The notes: a model not told the origin generated them from the letters alone. A stretch of DNA of 64,000 nt from Filimonas lacunae (GCF_002355595.1 NZ_AP017422.1:2604001-2668000), one strand, 5' to 3'. Shown: positions 16,688-25,597, counted from the first letter of the stretch. Numbers and translations are program-made.

Positions 16688-16825
16688 TTAGTGTTTAATG
16701 TGATGGTGATGGGTAATCCGGTGTCTTTTAAAGAATACAGCTTTGTTGCGTATCATTTGTGCCGATACGGTAGTGATGCCCTGGCTAACCAGCAACATCA
16801 GGAGGATGACCTTTGCCATTTTCAT
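16688..16825 (-). CDS. small secreted His/Arg-rich peptide
   Basis: A 45-codon frame. The first 22 residues form a good signal peptide (KVILLMLLVSQG, cleavage after TVSA). The predicted mature part of about 23 residues is strongly basic and ends FFKRHRITHHHHIKH, with no acidic residue. It has no recognised family. It lies 33 bp in front of the pepsin-like gene in the same direction, so the two are probably co-transcribed. Possible roles are a protease propeptide-like partner, a metal-binding peptide or an antimicrobial peptide; none is shown. Its shortness makes chance occurrence possible, but the signal-peptide shape argues for a gene. Confidence 0.5.
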   Translation of the reverse strand: MKMAKVILLMLLVSQGITTVSAQMIRNKAVFFKRHRITHHHHIKH

Positions 16826-16959
16826 AAATAAACAAGTTTATGTGGTATTGAAACGTAGCGGGAGAGCGTAAAATTGTGCCCCTTTTGCGGGTGACAGGCT
16901 AAAGAACGATGAACAGGAGCATGACATCTTTCACGGCATGGGTTTCGTCGGCACATATC

Positions 16960-17018
16960 GGAGACAAAAAAGCCAACAAGATACAGCAGGGCTGTCTTCT
17001 GTTGGCTTTTTTGTCTCC
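16960..17018 (-). terminator. terminator of the truncated haemoglobin gene
   Basis: A perfect 19-bp inverted repeat (arms 16960-16978 and 17000-17018, core AAAAAAGCCAACA) with a 21-base loop. It lies directly downstream of the minus-strand globin gene, and its A6/T6 tracts supply U runs in either direction. Confidence 0.8.
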
Positions 17019-17039
17019 GGAAGGGAGGATATAATGGAG

Positions 17040-17459
17040 TTACAGGCTATTTTGCCGGTTACCGGAAAGCACAGAAATGGAAATCGGGTTTATCTTGCTC
17101 ATCATAATAGCAATCATCTGCTCCGGCTTCTTTTGCGCGCATAAAGCAGTAGGGCCTTCAAAAAGTTCATCAATAGTCTGTTTCCACAATTCCAGCCATT
17201 TGCCAAAATGCGCTTGCTGCAAGGGGTGCTTTTGGTTTATTTCCACATGCTTTAGCACGGGGTTGCCTTTATAAGACGCTTCGCCCAGCAATACAGATTC
17301 CCAGAAGCTATACATACGTGGCAGGTGGGTATTCCAGTTAACAGGTATTATCTCACTGAAAAAGAAACCAATATTGGGGTCTTCTTTTACTTTATCATAA
17401 AAGGTATTTACCAGTAATTGAATGTCTGCACTATTTTCTATATCCTTTTTCATTTTCAA
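17040..17459 (-). CDS. group III truncated haemoglobin
   Basis: 139 residues, the normal length of the family. The pattern fits group III truncated globins: VNTFYDKVKEDPNIGFFF near the start, WNTHLPRMYSFWESVLLG in the distal helix region, then a proximal-His helix in the QQAHFGKWLELWKQT segment, and FEGPTALCAQKKPEQM. Known members bind oxygen or nitric oxide and take part in NO detoxification or redox stress. Cytoplasmic. Two Met codons at positions 1 and 3 are both possible starts. The gene is monocistronic with its own terminator. Confidence 0.88.
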   Translation of the reverse strand: MKMKKDIENSADIQLLVNTFYDKVKEDPNIGFFFSEIIPVNWNTHLPRMYSFWESVLLGEASYKGNPVLKHVEINQKHPLQQAHFGKWLELWKQTIDELFEGPTALCAQKKPEQMIAIMMSKINPISISVLSGNRQNSL

Positions 17460-17541
17460 TCAGATTGTAGCAAGTTATATAATAAGAGGTGATCGACAGG
17501 GTAAAGGAACAAAGTGTTTGGGTTTTGTTTTATGATCTGGA

Positions 17542-18981
17542 TCATAATGCAGCCGGAGTTTTTTTTATGGTATCTATTGCTGCCTTCATAACAGGGTCGT
17601 TGCCCGTTATGTAGTCGTTGATGGTTTCGTTAATGGTATAATCGGGCATAGTGCCTCTGCCCATGTATACGGCTGGGTTTACTGCATTGTAGTATGCTTG
17701 TAAGGGCACGGTTAGCCTTAGCCGGGTGGGGGCTAAAGTAGTAACCGGCATGAGCCCGCTGTTGTTGCCCTGGTATCCGCCGCCGGTTTCTTCTCCTATA
17801 AAGGTGGCTTTTTGGTGGTGTGCCAGCACAGCTGTTACATCGGCACATGACGACATGCAAAAACCGTTGATAAGCACGTATACTTTACCTGTGTAATGGT
17901 TTTTGGCCGGTTTTTGTGTTTCGTAATAATCAAAGTCCCGTACTGTTCTGGCTTTTTGCCACAGCCAGGTATTGTCTTTTTGTATGGGTTTACGATAAAA
18001 CAGGGTAGTGGCGCCTTTAATATCTTTGGCAATGGCTTCTGTTACCTCAATTCTATCCCAGTACCTGTAAGCGGTGTCGAAAAAGTAGCTGGTCAACAAT
18101 GCAGCGTTGCCATCCGAACCGCCGGTGTTATTACGCAGATCCACTATTAAATGAGGAATATGTTGCTGGTTCAGGTTTTGAAAGGCGGCGTTGATGAAAT
18201 TGCTAAATTGCTGCTTGCTTTTTTTTATATCCGATACGCTAAAACTATGGATGGTTAAAACGCCTATGCTGTCAGTAATAGAAAAATGGAGTTGTTGTGC
18301 AGGGCTAACTTCTTTTAAAAAGCCATTACTGGCAATGGCATCAAAACTTTTAGCAGGTAGGGTGAATGTATGGCTGTTGCTTTGATGTAGCACCTGCACC
18401 TGGAAGCTGTTGGTGGTTTGCACCAGGTTTCTGTACAGGGTAGGAAACAAATGATACACTGCCCGGTATTTAAGAGTGGTGTTGTTGCCATCCGATGGTA
18501 TTGCAGGTAGTATTACCTGTAGCAGTTGGGGGATGGTGTGGCTGTTTATCTGAACAATTTCATCGCCCGGATGAATAGCAGTATCGCCTGAAAAGTTTTG
18601 TATCACATACATCCGGTTGTTTTGAATGGCTACCTGGAAAGGGAATAAATTAGGCAGGTGGTTGATAGAATCTGTATAAGCCGCCGGCAGGCTCACTCCG
18701 GTATGAAGGCAGCCCATCTTTGCGGTAAAAGGTTTTAATTTTTGATATACTTCCACTTCTGTTAAAGAATCTGTGATCGTTTTTTTTAGAGAATCGATGT
18801 ACTGTTGATATTCAGGCCGGGAAACATACCGGTAAAATCCCGGGTGTTTGGCTGCCAGTTCGAGATAGGTGTCCTGTAGCAGATGAATCACAGTGTCAGC
18901 ACTAAAGCGTGGTGTGGTGGTTTGTGCTGTATTTACCAATGGGAGTAGTAAATACAGAAGGCAGAAGCTGGTTGCTCGCAT
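17542..18981 (-). CDS. S41 family peptidase, secreted
   Basis: 479 residues with a signal peptide (LLYLLLPLVNTAQ). A helical cap region (RYVSRPEYQQYIDSLK) is followed by a PDZ-like part (NRMYVIQNFSGDTAIHPGDEIVQINS) and the S41 tail-specific protease fold: GVLTIHSF, LIVDLRNNTGGSDGNA and VYVLINGFCMSSCADV, where the catalytic Ser would lie. These proteases cleave near the C-terminus of unfolded or signalling proteins in the periplasm. The double Ser and flanking Cys at the nucleophile site match one Bacteroidota subgroup. It is monocistronic, divergent from the aldo/keto reductase gene. The 167 bp between them hold both promoters. Confidence 0.85.
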   Translation of the reverse strand: MRATSFCLLYLLLPLVNTAQTTTPRFSADTVIHLLQDTYLELAAKHPGFYRYVSRPEYQQYIDSLKKTITDSLTEVEVYQKLKPFTAKMGCLHTGVSLPAAYTDSINHLPNLFPFQVAIQNNRMYVIQNFSGDTAIHPGDEIVQINSHTIPQLLQVILPAIPSDGNNTTLKYRAVYHLFPTLYRNLVQTTNSFQVQVLHQSNSHTFTLPAKSFDAIASNGFLKEVSPAQQLHFSITDSIGVLTIHSFSVSDIKKSKQQFSNFINAAFQNLNQQHIPHLIVDLRNNTGGSDGNAALLTSYFFDTAYRYWDRIEVTEAIAKDIKGATTLFYRKPIQKDNTWLWQKARTVRDFDYYETQKPAKNHYTGKVYVLINGFCMSSCADVTAVLAHHQKATFIGEETGGGYQGNNSGLMPVTTLAPTRLRLTVPLQAYYNAVNPAVYMGRGTMPDYTINETINDYITGNDPVMKAAIDTIKKTPAAL

Positions 18982-19148
18982 CTTTTTTTCTAAAATAAGT
19001 AATACTCGTAGGTTAGCTTATTAAGGGTATGTTAATCTGTTTCCGGTTCCCGATAAACAGTGAGCCGTACAGACAAGTAAATTGAGCCATCAGGGAAATG
19101 CGAGGCTATTATATTATGGGGAGCTTTGTAGTATTAAATGAATGATCT

Positions 19149-20120
19149 ATGAGTGCAATAACAAAAATAGCATTGGGTAATAATGGCCCGCTGGTGTCGA
19201 AGCTGGGATTAGGTTGCATGCGAATGTCGTCTGTTTGGGGCGGGCCCACCAATGATGAGAACGAAAGTGTGGCTACTATTCAGCAGGCATTAGATAGCGG
19301 CATCAATTTTTTAAATACAGGTGATTTCTATGGCCATGGCCACAATGAGCTGCTGGTGGGTAAGGCTATTAAGGGCAGAAGGGATGATGCTTTTATCAGT
19401 GTAAAGTTTGGAGCTATTTTCTATGGCGGCCAATGGTTAGGACTGGATCTGCGTCCCATGGCTATAAAAAACTTTATCAACTATTCGCTGGTGCGCCTTG
19501 GCATTGATACCATCGATTTATACCAGCCATGCCGGATGGATAATAGTGTGCCTGTAGAAGATATAATAGGAACGGTAGCCGATTTGATTAAAGAAGGGAA
19601 GGTGCGTTACCTGGGTGTATCGGAAATTACGGCAGATCAACTGCGTAAGGCGCATAGCGTGCACCCGGTAAGTGCGCTGGAGATAGGCTATTCTTTGGCT
19701 GATCGCCAGATTGAAAGCGAGCTGCTGCCTACTGCTAAGGAACTGGGTATTGGAGTGGTAGCTTTTGCCAACACTGCAGAGGGGCTGTTGACAGGTGATA
19801 TGAAAGCCCCGCTTGCGGCTAATGATTACCATACCCACTTCTCCCGCTTCCAGGGTGATAACCTTATTAAAAACCTGGAGAAGGTAGATGTGTTAAAGAA
19901 AATGGCCGTTGAAAAAGGATATACTCCTACGCAACTGGCTATTGCCTGGGTGAACGCGCAGGGCGAACATATAATGCCGTTGGTAAGCATGAGTCGCAGA
20001 ACCAGGTTGCCGGAAAACATACAGGCTATGGATATTGTGTTTACACCGGAGGAAATGAAGGTGTTGAACACGGAGTTTGCACCCGGAGCCATTCTGGGTG
20101 GCACTTACCTGCAACGTTAA
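19149..20120 (+). CDS. aldo/keto reductase
   Basis: 323 residues forming a TIM barrel. Family motifs are GLGCMRMS, NTGDFYGHGHNE with the catalytic Asp and Tyr, ISVKFG with the catalytic Lys, and SMSRRTRLPENI binding NADPH. The expected YxxHR catalytic His is replaced, since the motif reads DLYQPCRMD. This substitution also occurs in relatives of the AKR13-like group. The preferred substrate is unknown. An AraC-type regulator gene follows after 18 bp in the same direction and may control or be co-expressed with it. Confidence 0.85.
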   Translation: MSAITKIALGNNGPLVSKLGLGCMRMSSVWGGPTNDENESVATIQQALDSGINFLNTGDFYGHGHNELLVGKAIKGRRDDAFISVKFGAIFYGGQWLGLDLRPMAIKNFINYSLVRLGIDTIDLYQPCRMDNSVPVEDIIGTVADLIKEGKVRYLGVSEITADQLRKAHSVHPVSALEIGYSLADRQIESELLPTAKELGIGVVAFANTAEGLLTGDMKAPLAANDYHTHFSRFQGDNLIKNLEKVDVLKKMAVEKGYTPTQLAIAWVNAQGEHIMPLVSMSRRTRLPENIQAMDIVFTPEEMKVLNTEFAPGAILGGTYLQR

Positions 20121-20138
20121 TTATTGTAATTTTAGGTA

Positions 20139-20948
20139 ATGACAAATCCTACCGAAATTATTCCAGGAGTTATCTTTTTCTCTTACCTCGCCACTATGCG
20201 AAAAGAGCATCATGCTTTTCTTACGCATAGCGCCCTGGTGTTGCAGGTGGCGGGTGAGCTGACATTGGAAACAGCCAGCCAGAAAATTTCAACACGGAGA
20301 GGTCAGATGCTGCTGATTGGTAAAAACCAGTTAGGGCAACTGACCAAAACGCCTTTACCTGGTGAGGATTATGAAACTATAGTGATTGCCCTGCAGGAAG
20401 ATTTACTACGGGCTATTGCGTTGGAAGAGCAGATGGAGGCGCGGCATAAATATACCGGCCTGCCCAATGTGCTGATTCCACCTAATGATTTCCTGCAGGG
20501 TTATTTTCAATCGGTGATACCTTATGTGCGCAATGCCGATGAAAAAATAAGAGCATCTATGGGCATGTTAAAAGTGAAAGAAGGGGTGAAGCTGCTGCTG
20601 CACACTATGCCTGAACTCCGTGATTTACTGTTCGACTTCTCAGAGCCTTATAAAATTGACCTGGAAAAATTCATGCTTAGCAACTTTCATTTCAACGTTC
20701 CGGTAGAGAAGTTTGCCCAGCTTACCGGCAGAAGCCTGGCCGGGTTTAAGCGTGACTTTAAAACCTTGTTCGCTGCTTCGCCCAGGCAATGGTTGCAAGA
20801 AAGGCGATTGACAGAAGCTCGTCACCTCATAGAACATAAGAACAAAAAGCCTTCTGCTATTTATCTCGACTTAGGCTTTGAAAGCCTTTCGCATTTCTCC
20901 CATTCTTTTAAAAAGATGTTTGGGAAGGCGCCTTCTGAGATGGGGTAG
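20139..20948 (+). CDS. AraC family transcriptional regulator
   Basis: 269 residues. The N-terminal part is a cupin-like effector domain of the ExsA-like type (LVLQVAGELTLETASQKISTR). The C-terminal double helix-turn-helix has the family layout: VPVEKFAQLTGRSLAGFKRDF, SPRQWLQERRLTEARHLIEH and IYLDLGFESLSHFSHSFKKM. It binds DNA in the cytoplasm. The neighbouring aldo/keto reductase gene is the obvious candidate target (inference). The last 41 bp overlap the end of the convergent GH5 gene. Confidence 0.88.
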   Translation: MTNPTEIIPGVIFFSYLATMRKEHHAFLTHSALVLQVAGELTLETASQKISTRRGQMLLIGKNQLGQLTKTPLPGEDYETIVIALQEDLLRAIALEEQMEARHKYTGLPNVLIPPNDFLQGYFQSVIPYVRNADEKIRASMGMLKVKEGVKLLLHTMPELRDLLFDFSEPYKIDLEKFMLSNFHFNVPVEKFAQLTGRSLAGFKRDFKTLFAASPRQWLQERRLTEARHLIEHKNKKPSAIYLDLGFESLSHFSHSFKKMFGKAPSEMG

Positions 20949-21879
20949 CCAGCTGGCGTAAATAGTTTCGGGTGGCTATGCCCGACTCCCGCAGGTCGCC
21001 GGGTTTCCATTGGCCTTTAGAGGATGCGCTTTTCAGTAATACCGAGCAGGTTTCTTTTTTATCTGAAACAGACCAGGTGATCCAGCTGAGTTTGTTTTTT
21101 ACTATCCATTCATAATAGCGCTGCCACTCGGGGTAATCCATAGGGCCATCACCCGTGGCTTCCATGCCGGCTGATTCTGAAATGAATACAGGTATGCCAT
21201 TTCTGATAGCTTCGTCGGTTCTGTCTCTTAGCCACTGTTTGTGTGTGCCGGCATAAAAGTGCATGGTGTACATGATGTTGGAATAGCCCTTTATCGGATC
21301 TTTTTGTACCAGGTCAATCCGTTGATCCCATTCAGGATTGCCTACCAGAATAATATTATCCGGATCGTTTTTGCGGATGGTGGCAATAATGGTTGCGGAG
21401 TATTGTTTGATATCCTGCCACGATTGGTGCATGGGTTCGTTGAGCACCTCGTAAATCACGTTGGGATAATGCCCATACCGGGCAGACATGCTATCAAAGA
21501 ATACCTGTGCCTCGCGGGTGAAAATGTTGTGGCTGTGCCAATCTATAATAACATAAATACCTGTTTTAATAGCGGCATCTATTACGGTGGTAATGCGTTT
21601 AATATTGCCTTCCGGGTTTTTCAGGTAGCCATCTTCGGGTTCTATGCCCATGGCTGCCCTTACTACATTTGCCTTCCAGTCGTTTTTCAACCATTGCACC
21701 GTTTCGGCTGTATAAAACCGGGGGTGAAAGCAGCTCCAGCCAAAACTCATTCCATATAATGTTACCGGCTGGCTGGTGGAGTCGGATAGTTGTGTGCCGG
21801 TTACCTGTAAGGGTGCAACCGTTTGAGCATACAGCGTCAGGCTGTAAAGGCAGGCAATAGTCAGAATGTACTTTTTCAT
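20908..21879 (-). CDS. glycoside hydrolase family 5 (cellulase-type), secreted
   Basis: 323 residues from ATG 21879 with signal peptide (TIACLYSLTLYAQ). The GH5 barrel shows GMSFGWSCF, VVRAAMGIE, VIIDWHSHN, the acid/base Glu in VIYEVLNEP, HFYAGTHKQW and the nucleophile Glu in VFISESAG, followed by WITWSVSDKKE. Enzymes of this family cleave beta-1,4 or other beta-glucans; relatives with this WHSHN form are endoglucanase-like. Periplasmic or extracellular. The frame extends to 21984 but the leader there is not a signal peptide. The 3' end overlaps the AraC gene by 41 bp, with no room for a terminator. Confidence 0.85.
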   Translation of the reverse strand: MKKYILTIACLYSLTLYAQTVAPLQVTGTQLSDSTSQPVTLYGMSFGWSCFHPRFYTAETVQWLKNDWKANVVRAAMGIEPEDGYLKNPEGNIKRITTVIDAAIKTGIYVIIDWHSHNIFTREAQVFFDSMSARYGHYPNVIYEVLNEPMHQSWQDIKQYSATIIATIRKNDPDNIILVGNPEWDQRIDLVQKDPIKGYSNIMYTMHFYAGTHKQWLRDRTDEAIRNGIPVFISESAGMEATGDGPMDYPEWQRYYEWIVKNKLSWITWSVSDKKETCSVLLKSASSKGQWKPGDLRESGIATRNYLRQLATPSQKAPSQTSF

Positions 21880-22075
21880 ATTAACGGGGTAAAAATAACA
21901 GAATCGTTCTAGCGGGAATAATACAATACCAGCCAATAGTGGTGCTTTTTTAGCTTTGCCGGTAAGGAAATGGCTGTTTTGCACATGGTATATCTGCTTC
22001 TGTAAATCCCCTTAACTTCGCCCCTTTACCAATCATCACTAGCGGCGTATTGCCAGGGTAATGTGGGGAGTAAGC

Positions 22076-23818
22076 ATGAAAAAAATTACAGGTGTTTTTA
22101 TATTGTTGCAATTATTGTTTGTTACTGCTTCCGGCCAGAACTACAGTTTTCCTATAACAGATCTGTTGCCCTATGTGCAGCATAACCAGCAGGATAGTGT
22201 GTGTGCATTACAGGTGTTTCCGCAACGTGGCACTATATACGACCGGAGGGGCAGGGTGCTGGCATCGGACTCTGTTTTGTACGATCTGATGGTGCGTCCC
22301 GGTAAGGTAAAGCGGCAGGATGAAGCTATTATTTGCAGCATTCTGAAAATTACTGCTAAGGAATACCACGACAGGTTGAAATATGCACTGAACTGGTCTG
22401 ATCCCTGGCATCCCAACGCGAAAAAAACATTCGACAGTCCTGCTCCGTTTAAAGGCCTGCTATCCCGGGATATTACCGCCAGCCTGTTAAAGAGGATGGC
22501 GGAACTACAGCCTGCATTTACGCTCGAAAAACGGGCGGTTAGGCGTTATCCTTTCAATACGGCCGGGCATGTGCTGGGATATGTAAAAACAGGTAATACC
22601 GGAGAAACCGGTTTGGAAGAAAGTTATGATAAGGTGTTGCGGGGTGTTACCGGCTTACAGTTTTTTCAATGCGATCACAAGAGCATGCCTGTAAAAAGAT
22701 GGAAGGGGGGAACGCTGGACGTGTTGCCGGAAAGAGGGCGCGATGTGTATACTACCATAGACATTCCTTTGCAGCAACTGGGCGAAAAACTCATGAAAGG
22801 CAAAAGAGGTAGCCTGGTAGCTATTGATCCCGAAACCGGTGGTATTCTGGCTATGGTAAGCAGTCCTGGATATAGTCCCACTGAGCTGGCTATGAACCGT
22901 AATACCTATTACCAGGCTTTACGTAATAACCGGGATCGTCCTTTTCTCAATCGTACCATTACCAGTTTCAACGCGCCCGGTTCGGTATTTAAATTATTCC
23001 AGGCATTAATTGCCTTGCAGATAGGTGTTATCGACCCCGGCACCACATTGGTGTGTAACGGAGGTTTTACATTGTGTGGCACCCCGGCCAAACCCAAGTG
23101 TCATGTAACGGGCTGGCATAAGCCCGATATGGTGCGGGCGCTGGCTATTAGTTGTAACAGCTATTTTGCAGACGTGTACCGGAAAGTCATTGGTTTGCTG
23201 CCGCAGTCAGGGCTGACTGCCTGGGCCGAATCGGTAAAGCTATTTGGCTTTGGCCGTTTAACCGGTATTGACCTGCCGGCCGAGAAAGCAGGCGTTGTGC
23301 CGGATACCTCGCTCATCAACAAACGATATAAAGCCGGATGGAACCGGTGTACTATTTTATCCAATGCCATAGGCCAGGGCGAAGTAAGTACTACGGTACT
23401 GCAACTGGCTAACGCTATCAATATCATTGCAGGTAAAGGCTGGTATTATCCGCCACACGTAGCAGATAGTATTGGCGGAATTACCAACAGCGGCTATTTA
23501 CAACGACACACCAGGATAAAAGCATTTGATTTACCCGACAGCTCCTGGAATAGGGTACATCAGGGCATGTACGAAGCAGTACAGGCTAAATATGGCACAG
23601 CGTACAGCGCCCGCATCAACGGCCTGGATATCTGCGGTAAAACCGGTACAGTAGAAAATGGAAAAGGGGAAAAGGATCATGCGGTTTTTGCAGCCTTTGC
23701 GCCGCGTGCGCACCCACGCATTGCGATTGTATGCCTTGTTGAAAATGGGGGCTTTGGGGCTACGGTAGCAGCACCTGTGGTAACTCAGTTGATTAGTAAA
23801 TACCTGGGCGGCCGGTAG
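22076..23818 (+). CDS. PBP2-like penicillin-binding transpeptidase
   Basis: 580 residues. The N-terminal dimerisation part includes QRGTIYDRRGRVLA, typical of class B PBP2. The transpeptidase domain has all three motifs: S303-V-F-K306, S359-C-N361 and K522-T-G-T525. It acts in peptidoglycan crosslinking in the periplasm. Two things are odd. The N-terminus (ITGVFILLQLLFVTASGQ) looks like a cleavable signal peptide instead of a membrane anchor, and no rodA or mreBCD genes are near, so this is an orphan paralogue of MrdA. ATG 22076 was preferred over ATG 22061 because the signal sequence begins MKK there. Confidence 0.85.
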   Translation: MKKITGVFILLQLLFVTASGQNYSFPITDLLPYVQHNQQDSVCALQVFPQRGTIYDRRGRVLASDSVLYDLMVRPGKVKRQDEAIICSILKITAKEYHDRLKYALNWSDPWHPNAKKTFDSPAPFKGLLSRDITASLLKRMAELQPAFTLEKRAVRRYPFNTAGHVLGYVKTGNTGETGLEESYDKVLRGVTGLQFFQCDHKSMPVKRWKGGTLDVLPERGRDVYTTIDIPLQQLGEKLMKGKRGSLVAIDPETGGILAMVSSPGYSPTELAMNRNTYYQALRNNRDRPFLNRTITSFNAPGSVFKLFQALIALQIGVIDPGTTLVCNGGFTLCGTPAKPKCHVTGWHKPDMVRALAISCNSYFADVYRKVIGLLPQSGLTAWAESVKLFGFGRLTGIDLPAEKAGVVPDTSLINKRYKAGWNRCTILSNAIGQGEVSTTVLQLANAINIIAGKGWYYPPHVADSIGGITNSGYLQRHTRIKAFDLPDSSWNRVHQGMYEAVQAKYGTAYSARINGLDICGKTGTVENGKGEKDHAVFAAFAPRAHPRIAIVCLVENGGFGATVAAPVVTQLISKYLGGR

Positions 23819-23824
23819 GGGATA

Positions 23825-24412
23825 TTAAACAATAGCTGGCTGAGTGTTTTTGTAATACTCAATGGCCGCTGACAGCTGTTTGGCCGAGGTGTTAAATTTA
23901 GCCAGGTCCAGCTTTTCCACTGTATCATCGTGCAAAAAAAGAAGCAGGTAGGATTCTGTGTTTTTGCCCTCTGTTTGGCTCATGATAGCCGTTGCGGCAA
24001 TGTCTTTCCATAAAATATGGGATTGGCCAAGGGCTATGTCAGTGGGAGTTAGTGTAATACTATACCATAGCTTTTCATTAAAAGCGCTGTATTTCAGCAC
24101 CACAAAAATGAAAATAGCGGCTAAGGTTATCAGTATCAGGCCAATGGGTAAAGGTATTTTTTGCGCCAGTAGTGTTTTGGAGATAGAGCTTGCCCAAAAA
24201 AGCAGGAATAGGATAATAAAAACAGAAAAGATTTTGTTGGATGCGGAGGGCTTAATAACGGTTTCGTTGTTGGGCGGTGGTTTAAAGCTGGCAGCTACCA
24301 TATCGTGGGTGTCTATTACCTTAGGAGTAGCGCCAAAGAACTTTTGAAGCTTGCTCAGCCCTGCAGTTTCATCTGCTATATATTGTTTTATAAGTTCACT
24401 TGCCGGCGTCAT
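23825..24412 (-). CDS. hypothetical membrane protein
   Basis: 195 residues. Two adjacent membrane helices lie near residues 60-80 (FSVFIILFLLFWASSI) and 88-107 (PIGLILITLAAIFIFVVL). After them comes a soluble beta-rich domain of about 85 residues ending in LKYSAFNEKLWYSITLTPTDIALGQ and onward. That arrangement, two helices followed by a PH-like sheet, is seen in bacterial PH-domain membrane proteins, but I cannot assign it firmly. The convergent PBP gene ends 6 bp away. Confidence 0.65.
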   Translation of the reverse strand: MTPASELIKQYIADETAGLSKLQKFFGATPKVIDTHDMVAASFKPPPNNETVIKPSASNKIFSVFIILFLLFWASSISKTLLAQKIPLPIGLILITLAAIFIFVVLKYSAFNEKLWYSITLTPTDIALGQSHILWKDIAATAIMSQTEGKNTESYLLLFLHDDTVEKLDLAKFNTSAKQLSAAIEYYKNTQPAIV

Positions 24413-24454
24413 CTGGTAAGGTTAAAACAGTGAGGATTTGTAGTCACTAATATA

Positions 24455-24772
24455 GTGAATATTTTTCCGGCAGCTGTAGATGTTGATTATCTTTCCATTA
24501 AATCTTCTGTTTTGTATTCAGCCGCACATTCTTCTGAAAATCATTCTGATAATGAATCCATTATTTGTAGTTGTTGTGGTAAATGGATAGCATCCGTTAA
24601 GGAAAATGATATGCAACCGGATGCACAGGCCTGCTATGAAGCAGGTAATGTGCCTGTGCCTAATTTAGGTTGGTTTTGTAGTCAACACTGCGCTATCACA
24701 TTTGAACAGGTGCAAGGTGTGCAATTTACAAGAACTGCCAAAGGGGAAATAGATTATTACGGTTCAATGTAA
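24455..24772 (+). CDS. small hypothetical protein with Cys/His metal-site pattern
   Basis: 105 residues read from GTG 24455, the only plausible start after the in-frame TGA at 24431. Cysteines occur as CSCC near residue 38 and as CSQHC near residue 75, a spacing that could make a zinc site. The C-terminus reads FEQVQGVQFTRTAKGEIDYYG. I do not recognise a family. The small size and position beside other orphan genes would fit an immunity protein, but this is a guess. The next gene begins 10 bp later. Confidence 0.5.
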   Translation: MNIFPAAVDVDYLSIKSSVLYSAAHSSENHSDNESIICSCCGKWIASVKENDMQPDAQACYEAGNVPVPNLGWFCSQHCAITFEQVQGVQFTRTAKGEIDYYGSM

Positions 24773-24782
24773 GGAATGTTTT

Positions 24783-25358
24783 ATGCGTAAAAAGAGCATC
24801 GTTTACTGGGCTTCTTTGATAGCTGTTATTGGTGTAAGCTGCCAGCAACATTATCCTGGTACATTGGATTATAGTGCATTACATTACGATACCGGCCATG
24901 TTATCATTTTTAACCGGGATACAACGATGTACGTTTTTGCAAAGAGTGCTGATCCTTTGCCGCTTCTGAATGATGATATTAGAATTGTGGATAGCCTGGT
25001 AGATGAAGAAGTGAAGCTTCATAATAAAGAAAGAGCGCCATTGCTTTACCAGGAGTTTAATAAAGTGCTGCCTTTGGAATGCTTGATGATTGATTTGGTG
25101 AAGTATAAAAGACAATACTTTCCTTTTAAAGATAGCAATCATCAGAAAATAATAGCAGGCATTTGTTTTAAGAGCAACTTTCCTGAGTGGAAAACTGAAA
25201 TATATCACGGCGGGCATCATGAGGGGCTTAGAACTTTGCGTTTTCGTGTGAATTTATCCGAGCGCAATATGGTGGAGTGGAGAGATGCGGGAGGAGGTTA
25301 TTCCTGTGATTCCTGGGAACAATACAGGAATGCTTCTATAGATACGAAGAACAAATAG
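24783..25358 (+). CDS. hypothetical lipoprotein
   Basis: 191 residues with a lipoprotein signal (AVIGVSC, Cys20). The rest is acidic and without recognised motif; notable segments are YDTGHVIIFNRDTTMYVFA and GGHHEGLRTLRFRVNLSE. Probably periplasmic or on the outer membrane. It directly follows the Cys-rich small gene and is likely co-transcribed. It ends 5 bp before a broken gene remnant. Confidence 0.6.
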   Translation: MRKKSIVYWASLIAVIGVSCQQHYPGTLDYSALHYDTGHVIIFNRDTTMYVFAKSADPLPLLNDDIRIVDSLVDEEVKLHNKERAPLLYQEFNKVLPLECLMIDLVKYKRQYFPFKDSNHQKIIAGICFKSNFPEWKTEIYHGGHHEGLRTLRFRVNLSERNMVEWRDAGGGYSCDSWEQYRNASIDTKNK

Positions 25359-25363
25359 TTGGC

Positions 25364-25553
25364 ATTATCGTTAACGGCTCTCTTACGGTGCATGCTCCTG
25401 TTATTGATTTTGAACTGGACACTTATTCGGCCTTTTTAATAGTATATGGATCCGTTAACCTGTACAAGTCTAGCGGCAGGATGTGCCGAAATTATAGTAA
25501 ATGGTAACGTTACTGTAGCGAATGCTATCATTGCGTTGCCGGAGGAAGAATAG
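25364..25553 (+). pseudogene. frameshifted remnant of a beta-helix-like repeat protein
   Basis: Two frames join across a one-base shift near 25467. The first reads IIVNGSLTVHAPVIDFELDT then FLIVYGSVNL, the second SLAAGCAEIIVNGNVTVANA and ends at a TAG. The motif IIVNG(S/N)(L/V)TV occurs once in each frame, so both halves come from one repeat protein. No start codon is left. The family is not one I can name. The rest of the 25359-25644 interval holds only a terminator. Confidence 0.55.
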
Positions 25554-25597
25554 GATGCGTGATCAGACATACTTTTTGTTGTGCAAAACAACCTGAT

